From positions 62,001-126,000 of the forward strand of contig JALHPF010000002.1 in NCBI GenBank assembly GCA_022842595.1: a stretch of DNA of 64,000 bases, written 5' to 3'. Position 1 is the first letter of the stretch. Each line of letters opens with the position of its first letter. The position numbers and the translations under genes were made by a program. Below are positions 49,958 through 59,116 of the stretch, piece by piece. The notes beneath the pieces were generated by a model, which worked only from the letters and a program-made list of their open reading frames with translations, did not search any database and was not told where the DNA came from. The DNA comes from Rubrivivax sp. (GTDB lineage: Bacteria > Pseudomonadota > Gammaproteobacteria > Burkholderiales > Burkholderiaceae_C).

Positions 49958-51376
49958 TTAACGCGGCCGCGGGCCGGCCTTGGCGAAGGTCTTGCCGGCG
50001 GGCTTGAAGGTCTTGCCTGCCGGTGCGCCCGGACGCGAGAACGGGCGCTGACCAGCCGGGCGTGCGCCCGGGCCGGCGAAGTTGCCACCACCGAAGCCGC
50101 CAGCATCACCACGCGGTGCGCCGAAGTTGCCACCGCCGCCATGCTTGACGAAGGGGCGCGGGGCCGGCTTCGGTTCGGGGCGCTTCGGCTCCAGGCCTTC
50201 GATCACCGTCGCCGGGATCTTCTGCGTGGTGAAGCGCTGGATGCGCTGGACCATGCCGGTGTCGCGGCGCTCGGCCAGCGTCACGGCCAGGCCACTGCGG
50301 CCGGCACGACCAGTGCGGCCGATGCGGTGCACGTAGTCTTCTTCCTTCATCGGCAGGCCGAAGTTGATGACGTGGCTGATGCTGGGCACGTCGATGCCGC
50401 GCGCGGCAACGTCGGTGGCGACCAGGATCTTCAGCTGCTTGTTGCGCAGGCCCTGCAGCACGCGGGTGCGGCGGCCTTGCGGGTGACCGCCGTGCAGGCT
50501 GGCGACATGGTGGCCCAGGTCGGCCAGGCGGTCGGCCAGCCAGTCGGCGTCACGCTGGGTGCTGGTGAAGACGACGGCCTGCTCCATGTCCTTGCTGGTC
50601 AGGATGCTGTCGAGCAGGGCATTCTTGTGCTCGAAATCGTCGGCCCAGTGCAGGCGTTGCTCGATGTCGGCATGGGCGGCGGTCTGCGAGCTGATCTCGA
50701 TGCGCAGCGGGTTGTTCAGCAGTTCCTGCGCCAGGCGACCGACGTGCCCGCCGAAGGTGGCGCTGTACATCACCGTCTGGCGCGTCGGCGGGGTGGCCGC
50801 AGCGATGTGGTGGATGGGGTCGATGAAGCCCATGTCGAGCATGCGGTCGGCTTCGTCGAGCACCAGCACGTCGACGCTGCCCAGATTGGCGCGGCCGCTT
50901 TCCATGTGGTCGATCAGGCGGCCGGGGGTGGCGATCAGGATGTCCAGCGGGCCGCGCAGGGCCTTCAGCTGCGCGCCGTAAGGCACGCCGCCGACGATGG
51001 TGGCGACACGCAGGTTGCTGATGTGGCGGCCGTAGTCGGCGGCGGCCTTGGCCACCTGCAGGGCCAGTTCACGGGTGGGCGTCAGCACCAGAACACGCGG
51101 GCCCGGGTTGGCGGGGCGGTTCGGGCGCGGGCCCAGGTTCTTGTCGGCCAGCTTGTTGGCCTCGGCCCAGGCTTCGCGGGCGGCCAGCACCTTCATCAGT
51201 GCGGGCAGCACGAAGCTGGCGGTCTTGCCGCTGCCGGTGTTGCTGCTGACCATCAGGTCGCGGCCTTCCATGGCAGCCGGGATGGCCTGCTGCTGGACGT
51301 CGGTGGCTTGGGTGTAGCCGGCGTCGGCAACGGCACGGACCAGGGTCTCGTGCAGGTTCAGGGTTTCGAAACTCAT
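49958..51376 (-). CDS. rhlE: DEAD-box RNA helicase, RhlE type
   Basis: A 472-residue helicase. Motifs: Q motif region YTQATDVQQQAIP, SNTGSGKT, PTRELALQ, TPGRLIDHM, LDEADRMLDMGF, SATF, VVFTSTQ, ATDVAARGID and HRIGRTGRAG. The C-terminal 85 residues are Gly/Pro/Arg/Lys-rich and low in complexity (GGGGNFGAPRGDAGGFGGG), a disordered RNA-binding tail. It unwinds RNA in ribosome assembly or RNA decay, often cold-induced. The ATG at 51376 is preceded by TAGAGAGAAC. A leader of about 250 nucleotides with hairpins lies upstream. Confidence 0.93.
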   Translation of the reverse strand: MSFETLNLHETLVRAVADAGYTQATDVQQQAIPAAMEGRDLMVSSNTGSGKTASFVLPALMKVLAAREAWAEANKLADKNLGPRPNRPANPGPRVLVLTPTRELALQVAKAAADYGRHISNLRVATIVGGVPYGAQLKALRGPLDILIATPGRLIDHMESGRANLGSVDVLVLDEADRMLDMGFIDPIHHIAAATPPTRQTVMYSATFGGHVGRLAQELLNNPLRIEISSQTAAHADIEQRLHWADDFEHKNALLDSILTSKDMEQAVVFTSTQRDADWLADRLADLGHHVASLHGGHPQGRRTRVLQGLRNKQLKILVATDVAARGIDVPSISHVINFGLPMKEEDYVHRIGRTGRAGRSGLAVTLAERRDTGMVQRIQRFTTQKIPATVIEGLEPKRPEPKPAPRPFVKHGGGGNFGAPRGDAGGFGGGNFAGPGARPAGQRPFSRPGAPAGKTFKPAGKTFAKAGPRPR

Positions 51377-51666
51377 TGTCGTTCTCTCTAGGGCATGGGC
51401 CAGGCAAAAGCCAGCCCACGGTGTGCCCAATGCATGGGGCGCACCGTCTGGTGAAGTCGCATCAATACGGGAGCAGTCCGGCGCAGGACGCGCTGGCTGT
51501 TTTGTCTTTTTCCGAATCTGGCGACGGCATCGCCGCCGACCCGAAAAATGCGACTCTGCAGGATGCAGAGTGACGAAGGTCGAAGGGGATGAACGAATGG
51601 CATGCGTGAGCAGCCAAGCCCTCGACTATAGCCGACTTCGGGTTTCTACGGGCGATGTTTTTGGGA
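51377..51666 (-). promoter_or_regulatory. Long structured 5' leader and promoter of the RNA helicase gene
   Basis: No gene is seen in these 290 bases. Reading leftward, a -10-like TATAGT is the complement of 51625-51630, which would give a leader of about 240 nucleotides. It contains a perfect hairpin (ACTCTGCA / TGCAGAGT, 51553-51571, GGA/TCC loop), a second stem GGCGA/TCGCC (51520-51534) and an A-rich run in the RNA (complement of 51501-51512). Long leaders of this kind are typical of cold-shock and RNase-E-autoregulated RNA helicase genes. The short frames here have no family features. Confidence 0.5.
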
Positions 51667-52614
51667 TCAGTCGGCAAACGTGTCGGCGGCCACCGGCGCG
51701 TCGGCGCGCCGTGCCCGGGCCGAGGCGCCACGCAGGTTCAGCCAGACGCTGGCGGCACCACACACCGTGACGATGGCCATGCCGACCCAGGCCCAGAAGT
51801 CGGGCAGCTGGTCGAACATCAGCCAGCCCAGCAGTGCCGCGGCACCGATCTGCACGTAGACGAAGGGCATCAGGGTTGCCGCAGGCGCCATGCCCAGCGC
51901 CAGGATCAGCAACAGGTGGCCCGTGGTGCCCAGGAAGCCGATGACCAGCATCCACAGCAGTGTCGACGCCGACGCTGCAGCGAAAACCGCGGTCACGTCG
52001 ATGCCACTGAAGGCCAGGATCGGCAGCAGGATGGCGGTGCCCACCGCACCGGTCCAGAAATGCGTGGTGAACGGGTTTTCGAGCGCCGCCAGCCGGCTCG
52101 TCAGCACCTGGAACGAGGCATAGGTGCAGGCCCCCAGCAGCGGGAACAGCACCGCCCAGCCGAACAGGCCGCTGCCCGGCCGCATCACCACCAGCGCGCC
52201 GACGAAGCCGCCGAACACCAGGGCCCAGCGCAGCGGCGAGACACTTTCCTTCAGCAGCCAGGCCGCCAGCAGCGTCACCAGCACCGGCGTCAGCATGTTG
52301 ATGGCGGTGAACTCCGGCACCGGCATGTATTGAACGCCCCAGAAGCTCATCGCGCTGGTGGCCAGCAGCAGGCTGCCGCGCAGCAGTTGGAAGCGCGGGT
52401 GGGCAGTGCGCAGCCGGTGCTGGCGGCTGAAGCCCAGCCAGACCAGCATCACCACGGCCTGGAAGGCGTAGCGCGCGGTCAGGATCAGCAGCACCGGCAG
52501 CAGCGGGCCCAGCCGCCGCGTCAGGTTGTCCATGCTCGCGAAGCAGACGGCGGCCGCCACGATCAGCAGCACGCCCAGGCCGGGGTGCCGGGCAGACGAA
52601 CCCGGGCCGGTCAT
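51667..52614 (-). CDS. EamA/DMT family transporter
   Basis: A 315-residue integral membrane protein with about ten hydrophobic helices in two EamA repeats. Typical segments: VLLIVAAAVCFASMDNLTRRL, MPVPEFTAINMLTPVLVTLLA (repeat 1) and GMAPAATLMPFVYVQIGAAALLGWLMF (repeat 2). DMT exporters carry amino acids, nucleotides or other metabolites out of the cell; no substrate can be assigned. The ATG at 52614 overlaps the stop of the upstream PHP gene, so the two are co-transcribed leftward. Confidence 0.88.
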   Translation of the reverse strand: MTGPGSSARHPGLGVLLIVAAAVCFASMDNLTRRLGPLLPVLLILTARYAFQAVVMLVWLGFSRQHRLRTAHPRFQLLRGSLLLATSAMSFWGVQYMPVPEFTAINMLTPVLVTLLAAWLLKESVSPLRWALVFGGFVGALVVMRPGSGLFGWAVLFPLLGACTYASFQVLTSRLAALENPFTTHFWTGAVGTAILLPILAFSGIDVTAVFAAASASTLLWMLVIGFLGTTGHLLLILALGMAPAATLMPFVYVQIGAAALLGWLMFDQLPDFWAWVGMAIVTVCGAASVWLNLRGASARARRADAPVAADTFAD

Positions 52615-53486
52615 GGCCGTTGGATGCGGTGTTCCAGCGCTTCCCACACCGGGCGCAGCCGGCCGGGCAGGTCGGGCAGGGCGCCCAGGTCGGTGCGGCT
52701 TTCCGTGGGCGAATGGAAGTCGCTGCCGCGGCTGGCGAGCAGGTCGAATTCATCGGCCGTCTCGGCGTAACGCAAGCGCTCGGGCTCGCTGTGGCTGCCC
52801 GTCATCACTTCGACGCCGCGCCCGCCATGGGTGACGAATTCGCTGAACAGCGCGTATTCGGCGCTGGGGCTGAACTTGTAGCGTGCCGGGTGGGCAATGA
52901 CGGCCACGCCGCCGGCCTGCGTGATCCAGCGCACCGCGTCACCCAGCCGTGCCCACTGGTGCGGCACATAGCCAGGCTTGCCTTCGGTGAGGAAGCGGCG
53001 GAAGACTTCGTAGGTGTCGTTGCAGACGCCGGTCTCGACGAGAAAGCGTGCGAAGTGCGTGCGCGAGATCAGGTCGGGGTTGCCGACATACCGCAGCGCA
53101 CCTTCGAACGCGCCACCGACGCCGGCTCGGGCCAGGCTGTCGGCCATGGCATGGGCCCGCGCCAGGCGGCCGCCGCGGGTGGCCGCCAGGCCGGCCTGCA
53201 GGGCGGCGTCGTCGGCGTCGAAACCCAGGCCGACGATGTGCACGGTCTCTCCGGCAAAGCTGACCGAGATCTCGGTGCCCGTCAGGTAGCCCAGGCCCAG
53301 CGCCAAGGCGGCGTCGCGGGCACGCCGCTGGCCGCCGATTTCGTCATGGTCGGTCAAGGCCCAGAGTTCGACGCCCTGCGCATGGGCGCGCGCGGCCAAG
53401 TCCTCAGGCGACAGCGTGCCGTCGCTGACGTTGCTGTGGCTGTGGAGGTCGGCGTTCGTGAGATGGGTGGGGATGCGGGCTGACAC
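52611..53486 (-). CDS. PHP-domain phosphatase/exonuclease (YciV / RNase AM type)
   Basis: A 291-residue PHP metalloenzyme. Metal motifs are intact: ADLHSHSNVSDGTL, LTDHDEIGGQRRA, GTEISVSF, VAVIAHPARYKF and ASRGSDFHSPTES. This matches YciV/RNase AM-type 3',5'-nucleoside bisphosphate phosphatases and 5'-3' exonucleases acting on pAp or short RNA ends. The length agrees. Overlap with the downstream EamA gene ties expression, though a functional link is unknown. Confidence 0.87.
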   Translation of the reverse strand: MSARIPTHLTNADLHSHSNVSDGTLSPEDLAARAHAQGVELWALTDHDEIGGQRRARDAALALGLGYLTGTEISVSFAGETVHIVGLGFDADDAALQAGLAATRGGRLARAHAMADSLARAGVGGAFEGALRYVGNPDLISRTHFARFLVETGVCNDTYEVFRRFLTEGKPGYVPHQWARLGDAVRWITQAGGVAVIAHPARYKFSPSAEYALFSEFVTHGGRGVEVMTGSHSEPERLRYAETADEFDLLASRGSDFHSPTESRTDLGALPDLPGRLRPVWEALEHRIQRP

Positions 53487-53512
53487 GCCACGATTGTCCG
53501 GCAGCCGCGGCG

Positions 53513-54412
53513 TCAGCGTGGCACGGCGTCGAGCATCATCTGCACGAAACGCTCGGGCTTGATGAAGCCGCCGCCGTATTTCGCGTCGTAGTCGGCCGCC
53601 AGCCCGGCGACCCGGATCTGCTCATCGGTCCTGCCGGCACGGCGCTGTTCGCGGATGCGCTGCGCGACCGTGGCGATCATGTCGCGGTAGGCCTGCAGGT
53701 CGGCCTTGGTCGACAGCGGGCCATGGCCGGGGATGATCTGCGTCTTGTCGGTGGCCAGCGCCAGCACGCGGTCGACCGCCGCGACCACGCCGTCGGCGCT
53801 GCCGCCGCTGCTGGTGTCGATGAAGGGGTAGAAGCCATTGAAGTAGACGTCACCCATGTGGACGATGTCGCTCTGGCGGAAATGCACGATCAGGTCGCCG
53901 TCGGTGTGCGCCTTCGGCACGTGGAAGGCATGGACCTCGTCGCCGTTGATGTGGAACGTGACCTCGCCAGCCACGGTGATGACCGGCAGGGCCGCCCTCG
54001 GCGAGGCCGGCTGCGTCGCCCCGATGAAGCTGATGAGCTGGTCGCCCGTCATCCGCTTGCGCACGTTGGCGTGGGCGACGATCAGCGCCCCGGCCTGGCC
54101 GAAGGCCTCGTTGCCGCCGGTGTGGTCGAAGTGGAAGTGGGTGTTCAGCACGAACTGCACCGGCTTCTTCGTGATCGCGGCGATCGCGGCCTTGATCTTG
54201 GGGGCCATCGGTGCGTACTGGTCGTCGATGACGAAGACGGCGTCCTCGCCCACCGAGACGCCGATGTTGCCGCCGGCGCCGACCAGCATGTAGCTGGTAG
54301 GACCGAGCTGGCGGGTCTGAATCTCGATCTTGCTGAAGTCCTGCGCCTGCAGCGCCGGGCTCGTGGCGAGTGCGGCGGCGAGTGTCGCCAGGGTGAGGAT
54401 GAACTTGCGCAT
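53513..54412 (-). CDS. Periplasmic metallo-beta-lactamase-fold hydrolase
   Basis: A 299-residue exported protein with a signal peptide (FILTLATLAAALATSPALQAQ). MBL ligands: VLNTHFHFDHTGGNEAF, a His in VPKAHTDGDLIVHF, Asp in HMGDVYFNGFYPF and His in IIPGHGPLST. Subclass-B-like active sites of this type occur in cyclase-like hydrolases and in lactonases, as well as true lactamases. The acyl-substrate pocket cannot be read. Its start is 25 bases downstream of the lolD stop on the same strand. Confidence 0.85.
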   Translation of the reverse strand: MRKFILTLATLAAALATSPALQAQDFSKIEIQTRQLGPTSYMLVGAGGNIGVSVGEDAVFVIDDQYAPMAPKIKAAIAAITKKPVQFVLNTHFHFDHTGGNEAFGQAGALIVAHANVRKRMTGDQLISFIGATQPASPRAALPVITVAGEVTFHINGDEVHAFHVPKAHTDGDLIVHFRQSDIVHMGDVYFNGFYPFIDTSSGGSADGVVAAVDRVLALATDKTQIIPGHGPLSTKADLQAYRDMIATVAQRIREQRRAGRTDEQIRVAGLAADYDAKYGGGFIKPERFVQMMLDAVPR

Positions 54413-54437
54413 CGGGTTTCTTTTCTTGCGAAGGGGT

Positions 54438-55127
54438 TCAGCGTTGCAGCTGCAGCGTCGATGCGCAGCGTGCCGCCAGCGCGTGGTCGTGGGTGACGAC
54501 GACGAAGGCCGTGCCGCGGTCGCGCGCCAGGGCCAGCATCAGCTCGAAGACCGCGTCGGCGGTGCCGCGGTCGAGGTTGCCGGTGGGCTCGTCGGCCAGC
54601 ACGCAGGCCGGCTGGGTGACGAGAGCGCGGGCAATCGCCACGCGCTGCCGTTCCCCGCCCGACAGCTGCGCCGGGTGGTGCGCCGTGCGCTGGCCCAGGC
54701 CCACTTGCGCCAGCATCGCTGCGGCCTGCTCCCGCGCCGCCGCCACGCTCTGGCGTGCAATGCGCAGCGGCATCGCCACGTTGTCCAGCGCGCTGAATTC
54801 GGGCAGCAAGTGGTGGAACTGGTAGACGAAGCCCAGGTGCTGGTTGCGCCAGCGGCCCTGCTCGGCGGCGTTCATTTCGGCCAGATTGCGGCCCATCAGC
54901 ATGACGCGGCCCGAGGTCGGCGCCTCCAGCCCGCCCAGCAGGTGAAGCAGCGTGCTCTTGCCCGAGCCGCTGGCGCCCACCACGGCCAGGGTCTGGCCGC
55001 GCGTGACCGTGAGGCTGACGTCGCGCAGCACCTGCACGTCGAGCTCGCCTTCGGTGTAGCGCTTCGCCAGGTGGTCGGCCTGCAGGATGGTCTGCACCGC
55101 CTGCACGGTCGGCGGCTGCTCACTCAT
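54438..55127 (-). CDS. lolD: Lipoprotein-releasing ABC transporter ATP-binding protein
   Basis: A 229-residue ATPase that powers release of outer-membrane lipoproteins to LolA. Walker A is VGASGSGKSTLLHLLGG, the Lol/MacB-type segment is RNQHLGFVYQFHHLLPEFSALDN, the signature is LSGGERQRVAIARAL, Walker B is CVLADEPTGNLD and the switch His lies in VVTHDH. The ATG overlaps the end of lolC by eight bases, the usual coupled arrangement. Confidence 0.93.
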   Translation of the reverse strand: MSEQPPTVQAVQTILQADHLAKRYTEGELDVQVLRDVSLTVTRGQTLAVVGASGSGKSTLLHLLGGLEAPTSGRVMLMGRNLAEMNAAEQGRWRNQHLGFVYQFHHLLPEFSALDNVAMPLRIARQSVAAAREQAAAMLAQVGLGQRTAHHPAQLSGGERQRVAIARALVTQPACVLADEPTGNLDRGTADAVFELMLALARDRGTAFVVVTHDHALAARCASTLQLQR

Positions 55128-56373
55128 AACGCAGCGCCTCGGCGGGGTTGGTACGGCTCGCGCGCCAGCTCGGGTAGAGCGTGGCCAGCAGGCTGAGCAC
55201 CAGCGAGATCAGCGCGATCGGCACGATGTCACTGGCCAGCGGCTCGCTGGGCATGCGGCTGATGACGTAGATGCTGCCGGGCAGGAAAGCCACGCCCAGC
55301 AGCCGTTCGATGGCCGGCACGATGACGTCGACGTTGAAGGCCACCAGCAGCCCGAGCGCCACGCCGGTGAAGGTGCCGATGATCCCTGCCGTGGCCCCCT
55401 GCACGATGAAGATGCCCATGATCGAGCGCGGGCTGGCTCCCAGCGTGCGCAGAATGGCGATGTCGGCACGCTTGTCGGTCACCGTCATCACCAGCGTGCT
55501 GACGAGATTGAAAGCAGCCACCGCGACGATCAGCGTGAGGATGATGAACATCAGTCTCTTCTCGATCTGAACCGCGTCGAACCAGTTGCGGTTGGTGCGG
55601 GTCCAGTCGCGCACATCCACGCCCAGGCCCAGGCTCTGCTGCAGTTCACCGCCCACCCGGCGCGCCGCCTGCACATCGTTCAGGCGCAACTGCACGCCGG
55701 TGGGGCCTTCCACCTGAAAGAAGCGCGCGGCGTCGTCGATGTGGATCAGCGCCAGTGCACTGTCGTATTCGTAGTGCCCGGCCTCGAACACGCCCACCAG
55801 GTTGAACTGCTTGATGCGCGGGGTGACACCGGCCGGCGTGACCTGGCCACCCGGGGCGACGATGGCCACCTTGTCGCCCACCCGCGCACCCAGCAGCCGC
55901 GCCAGCTCCACGCCCAGCACGATGTTCCATTCGCCGGACTTCAATTGCCCCACCAGAGGCTGCTGGGTGCGCGCGAGGTCGGTGACCGTGGCTTCGGCAA
56001 TGGGGTCGATGCCGCGCACGACCGCGCCGCGCAGGTCGTCGCCGCGGCCGATGAGGGCCTGCGCCGCGACGAAGGGCGCTGCCCCCTGGACCGCGGGGTT
56101 CGTGCGGGCGGCGGCGGCGGTGGCTTGCCAGTCGGGCAGGGCGCCGCGCGCCGCGTCGAAGATCTCGACATGGGCGATGACGCTGAGCATGCGGTCGCGC
56201 ACCTCTTTCTGGAAGCCGTTCATCACACTCAGCACGATGATCAACGCTGCCACGCCCAGCGAGATGCCGAGCACCGACACGAGGCTGATGAAGCTGATGA
56301 AGCCATTGCGCCGGCCGGCGCGGCCAGCGCGTGTGTAGCGCCAGCCGATGTGCCACTCGTAGGGCATGTTCAT
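55120..56373 (-). CDS. lolC: Lipoprotein-releasing ABC transporter permease, LolC/E type
   Basis: A 417-residue permease. One membrane helix after MPYEWHIGWRYTRAG, then a large periplasmic domain, then three helices (FIILTLIVAVAAFNLVSTLVM and IFIVQGATAGIIGTFTGVALG among them). The N-terminal FISFISLVSVLGISLGVAALIIVLSVMNGF is diagnostic, and the protein ends with NPAEALRYE. Only one permease gene accompanies lolD, so the complex is likely a LolF-type homodimer rather than a LolC-LolE heterodimer. It is divergent from the RpfE-type gene at 56424. Confidence 0.92.
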   Translation of the reverse strand: MNMPYEWHIGWRYTRAGRAGRRNGFISFISLVSVLGISLGVAALIIVLSVMNGFQKEVRDRMLSVIAHVEIFDAARGALPDWQATAAAARTNPAVQGAAPFVAAQALIGRGDDLRGAVVRGIDPIAEATVTDLARTQQPLVGQLKSGEWNIVLGVELARLLGARVGDKVAIVAPGGQVTPAGVTPRIKQFNLVGVFEAGHYEYDSALALIHIDDAARFFQVEGPTGVQLRLNDVQAARRVGGELQQSLGLGVDVRDWTRTNRNWFDAVQIEKRLMFIILTLIVAVAAFNLVSTLVMTVTDKRADIAILRTLGASPRSIMGIFIVQGATAGIIGTFTGVALGLLVAFNVDVIVPAIERLLGVAFLPGSIYVISRMPSEPLASDIVPIALISLVLSLLATLYPSWRASRTNPAEALRYE

Positions 56374-56423
56374 AGGCGGCCGATGCTACCGGACGGCCCG
56401 CCCCGTTCCAGCCAGCCGGGATA

Positions 56424-57356
56424 ATGCAGCCGATGCAGTTGCTGATTCCCTTTGCCGCCCTGCGCGCCGCGCCCTGGGCAGAACTGTCGGAACTGCGGCT
56501 GCCCCACCTGCAGGCCCTGCTGGGGCGCTGGACGCTGGCGGCGCGCGACGAGGCCGACGAACTGAGCCTGTCCCCCCCGCATGAGCGGGCGCTGGCCTTG
56601 GCACTGGGCTGGCAGGGCAGCGACGGCCGCCTGCCCTGGGCGGCGCGCGCGGCGGCTGCCGACGGCATCGACGTCGGCGACCTGGCCTGGGGGCTGCTGA
56701 CGCCTGCGCATTGGCACCTGGGCACCGACCAGGTGAGCCTGATCGACCCGGCCGGGCTGATGCTGGACGAGTCCACGTCGCGCGCGCTGTTCGCTGCCGT
56801 GCAGGACCTGTTCACTTCGCAGGGCTGGCTGCTGGTGTGGGGTTCGGCCCTGCGCTGGTACGCGGCGCACGAGAGCCTGGCCGAGTTGCCCTGCGCGGCG
56901 CTGGACCGCGTGATCGGCCGCAATGTCGACCGCTGGCTCGGCCACGACCCCGGGCTGCGCGCCATCCGCAGGCTGCAGAGCGAGGTGCAGATGGTCCTGC
57001 ACAGCCACCCGCTGAACGAGGTGCGCGAGGCGCAGGGCCTGCTGCCGGTGAATTCCTTCTGGCTCAGCGGCTGCGGCACGGCCCAGCCCGTGGCCGGCAC
57101 GCCCCCGACGGTTGACGATCGCCTGCATGCGCCCGCGCTGGCCAGCGACTGGGCAGGCTGGGCGCGAGCCTGGGAAACGCTGGACGAAGGGCCGATCCGT
57201 GCCTTGCTGGCGACGGCTTCGGCCGATGCCAGCCTGACGCTGTGTGGCGAGCGCACGGCAGCACGTTACGAGCCTGCCAGCCCCGGCCTGCTGGCAGGTC
57301 TGGTGCAACGCCTGCGTCCGCGGCCTCCTGCCAGCGCGCTGCTGGAGACGCTGTGA
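56424..57356 (+). CDS. RpfE-type uncharacterised protein upstream of recJ
   Basis: A 310-residue cytoplasmic protein (MQPMQLLIPFAALRAAPW; an ATG at 56433 is also possible). Segments CGLLTP-like WGLLTPAHWHLGTDQVSLIDP, WYAAHESLAELPCAALDRVIGRNVDRW and the conserved QMVLHSHPLNEVREAQGLLPVNSFWLSG belong to an uncharacterised proteobacterial family annotated RpfE-type or, wrongly in some records, phosphoglycerate mutase. The same family sits beside recJ in Xanthomonas rpf loci. The stop overlaps the recJ GTG start. Function unknown; no catalytic motif is seen. Confidence 0.72.
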   Translation: MQPMQLLIPFAALRAAPWAELSELRLPHLQALLGRWTLAARDEADELSLSPPHERALALALGWQGSDGRLPWAARAAAADGIDVGDLAWGLLTPAHWHLGTDQVSLIDPAGLMLDESTSRALFAAVQDLFTSQGWLLVWGSALRWYAAHESLAELPCAALDRVIGRNVDRWLGHDPGLRAIRRLQSEVQMVLHSHPLNEVREAQGLLPVNSFWLSGCGTAQPVAGTPPTVDDRLHAPALASDWAGWARAWETLDEGPIRALLATASADASLTLCGERTAARYEPASPGLLAGLVQRLRPRPPASALLETL

Positions 57357-59116
57357 TCCTGCAGACCCGCGAAGTGCCGCCGCGTGTGCGCTACACGCTG
57401 GAGCAGGCCGGTGTGCACCCCCTGCTGGCACAGCTGCTGGCCGCGCGTGGCGTGCGCAGCGCCGACGAACTCGACGACGGCCTGGCGCGCCTGCTGCCGC
57501 CCGATGCGCTGCTGGGCGCGGCGGCCGCCGGCCGGCTGCTGGCCGACGCCATCAACGCCGGGCAGCGCATCTGCATCGTTGCCGACTACGACTGCGATGG
57601 CGCCACCGCCTGCGCCGTGGCCCTGCGCGGCCTCGCGCTGCTGGGGGCGCAGCCGGCAACGCTGGGCTATGTGGTGCCTGACCGCGCGGTCCACGGCTAC
57701 GGTCTGACGCCCGCCATCGTCGACCTGGCGCTGGCTGCCGGCCCGCGCCCCGACCTGCTGGTGACCGTGGACAACGGCATCGCCAGCCACGCCGGCGTCG
57801 CCCACGCCCGCAGCCTGGGCCTGGCCGTGCTCGTCACCGACCACCACCTGCCGGCGGCGAACCAGCCCTTGCCCGCGGCCGACGTCATCGTCAACCCCAA
57901 CCAGCCCGACTGCGGCTTCCCCAGCAAGGCCATCGCCGGGGTCGGCGTCATGTTCTATGTGCTGCTCGCCACCCGCGCGGAAATGCGCCAGCGTGGCGCT
58001 TTCGACGCGGCGTCACAGCCACGCCTGGACGCGCTGCTGGACCTGGTGGCGCTGGGCACCGTGGCCGACGTCGTGAAGCTCGACGCCAACAACCGCCGCC
58101 TCGTCGCGCAGGGTCTGAAGCGCATCCGCAGCGGCCGGATGCAGCCCGGGGTGGCGGCCTTGTTCCGCGCCGCCGGCCGCGACCCGGCGCGCGCCGCCGG
58201 CTTCGACTTCGGCTTTGCGCTGGGCCCGCGCATCAACGCCGCCGGCCGCCTGGCCGACATGACGCTGGGCATCGAATGCCTGTGCACCGACGACTCGGCG
58301 CGTGCCACCGAACTGGCCGCCCAGCTGGATGCCATCAACCGCGAGCGGCGCGATGTCGAGGCCGGCATGCGCGAGCAGGCCGAAGTGATGCTGGCGCGCT
58401 GGTGGACCGGCGCCGAGCCCGCCAGCATTCCGCCGGCCGTGGTGCTGTTCGACGACAGCTTCCACGAAGGCGTGGTGGGCATCGTCGCTGGCCGCGTGAA
58501 GGACCGCGCCCACCGCCCGACGTTCGTGTTCGCGCGCGGCGCCAGCGGGCAGCTGAAGGGCTCGGGGCGCTCGATCCCGGGTTTCCATCTGCGCGACGCG
58601 CTCGACCTGGTGGCCAAGCGCCACCCGGGCCTGCTGCTGCGCTTCGGCGGCCATGCCATGGCGGCGGGCTGCACCCTGGATGAGGGGGGTGTGCCGGCCT
58701 TCGACGCCGCCCTGCAGGCCGTCGCCGCCGAATGGCTTGACGCCGCCACGCTGCAGCGCACCCTGCGTACCGACGGCCCGCTGGCGCTGGAGTGGTTCAA
58801 CGCCGAGACCGTGGCGCTCCTCGACGCGCAGGTCTGGGGCCAGGGTTTCGAGGCCCCGGTGTTCTGCGACGAGGTGCAAGTGCTGCAACAGCGGCTGGTG
58901 GGCGAAAAGCACCTGAAGCTGAAGCTGCGCCACGCCGGACAGGAGCGTGACGCCATCTGGTTCAGTCACGATCAGCCCTTGCCTGACCGCATCCGTCTGG
59001 CCTACCGTCTGGGCCTGGACGAATGGAACGGCCGCCAGCGGGTTCAGATGCTGATCGAGGCGGCCCCCGACACACCGACACCCCAGGAGAAGAAACCCCA
59101 TGCCCCACCGCCCTGA
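57353..59116 (+). CDS. recJ: Single-stranded-DNA-specific exonuclease RecJ
   Basis: A 587-residue 5'-3' exonuclease for recombination and mismatch repair. DHH-family motifs: IVADYDCDGATACAV (motif I), VTVDNGIASH (motif II), VLVTDHHLPA (motif III) and DLVALGTVADVVKLDANNR (motif IV), with DHHA1 residues RFGGHAMAAGCTL. The GTG start at 57353 overlaps the upstream stop; the longer frame to 57242 overlaps another gene. Its 3' end overlaps the PQQ dehydrogenase gene by 17 bases. Full-length and typical. Confidence 0.94.
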   Translation: MILQTREVPPRVRYTLEQAGVHPLLAQLLAARGVRSADELDDGLARLLPPDALLGAAAAGRLLADAINAGQRICIVADYDCDGATACAVALRGLALLGAQPATLGYVVPDRAVHGYGLTPAIVDLALAAGPRPDLLVTVDNGIASHAGVAHARSLGLAVLVTDHHLPAANQPLPAADVIVNPNQPDCGFPSKAIAGVGVMFYVLLATRAEMRQRGAFDAASQPRLDALLDLVALGTVADVVKLDANNRRLVAQGLKRIRSGRMQPGVAALFRAAGRDPARAAGFDFGFALGPRINAAGRLADMTLGIECLCTDDSARATELAAQLDAINRERRDVEAGMREQAEVMLARWWTGAEPASIPPAVVLFDDSFHEGVVGIVAGRVKDRAHRPTFVFARGASGQLKGSGRSIPGFHLRDALDLVAKRHPGLLLRFGGHAMAAGCTLDEGGVPAFDAALQAVAAEWLDAATLQRTLRTDGPLALEWFNAETVALLDAQVWGQGFEAPVFCDEVQVLQQRLVGEKHLKLKLRHAGQERDAIWFSHDQPLPDRIRLAYRLGLDEWNGRQRVQMLIEAAPDTPTPQEKKPHAPPP

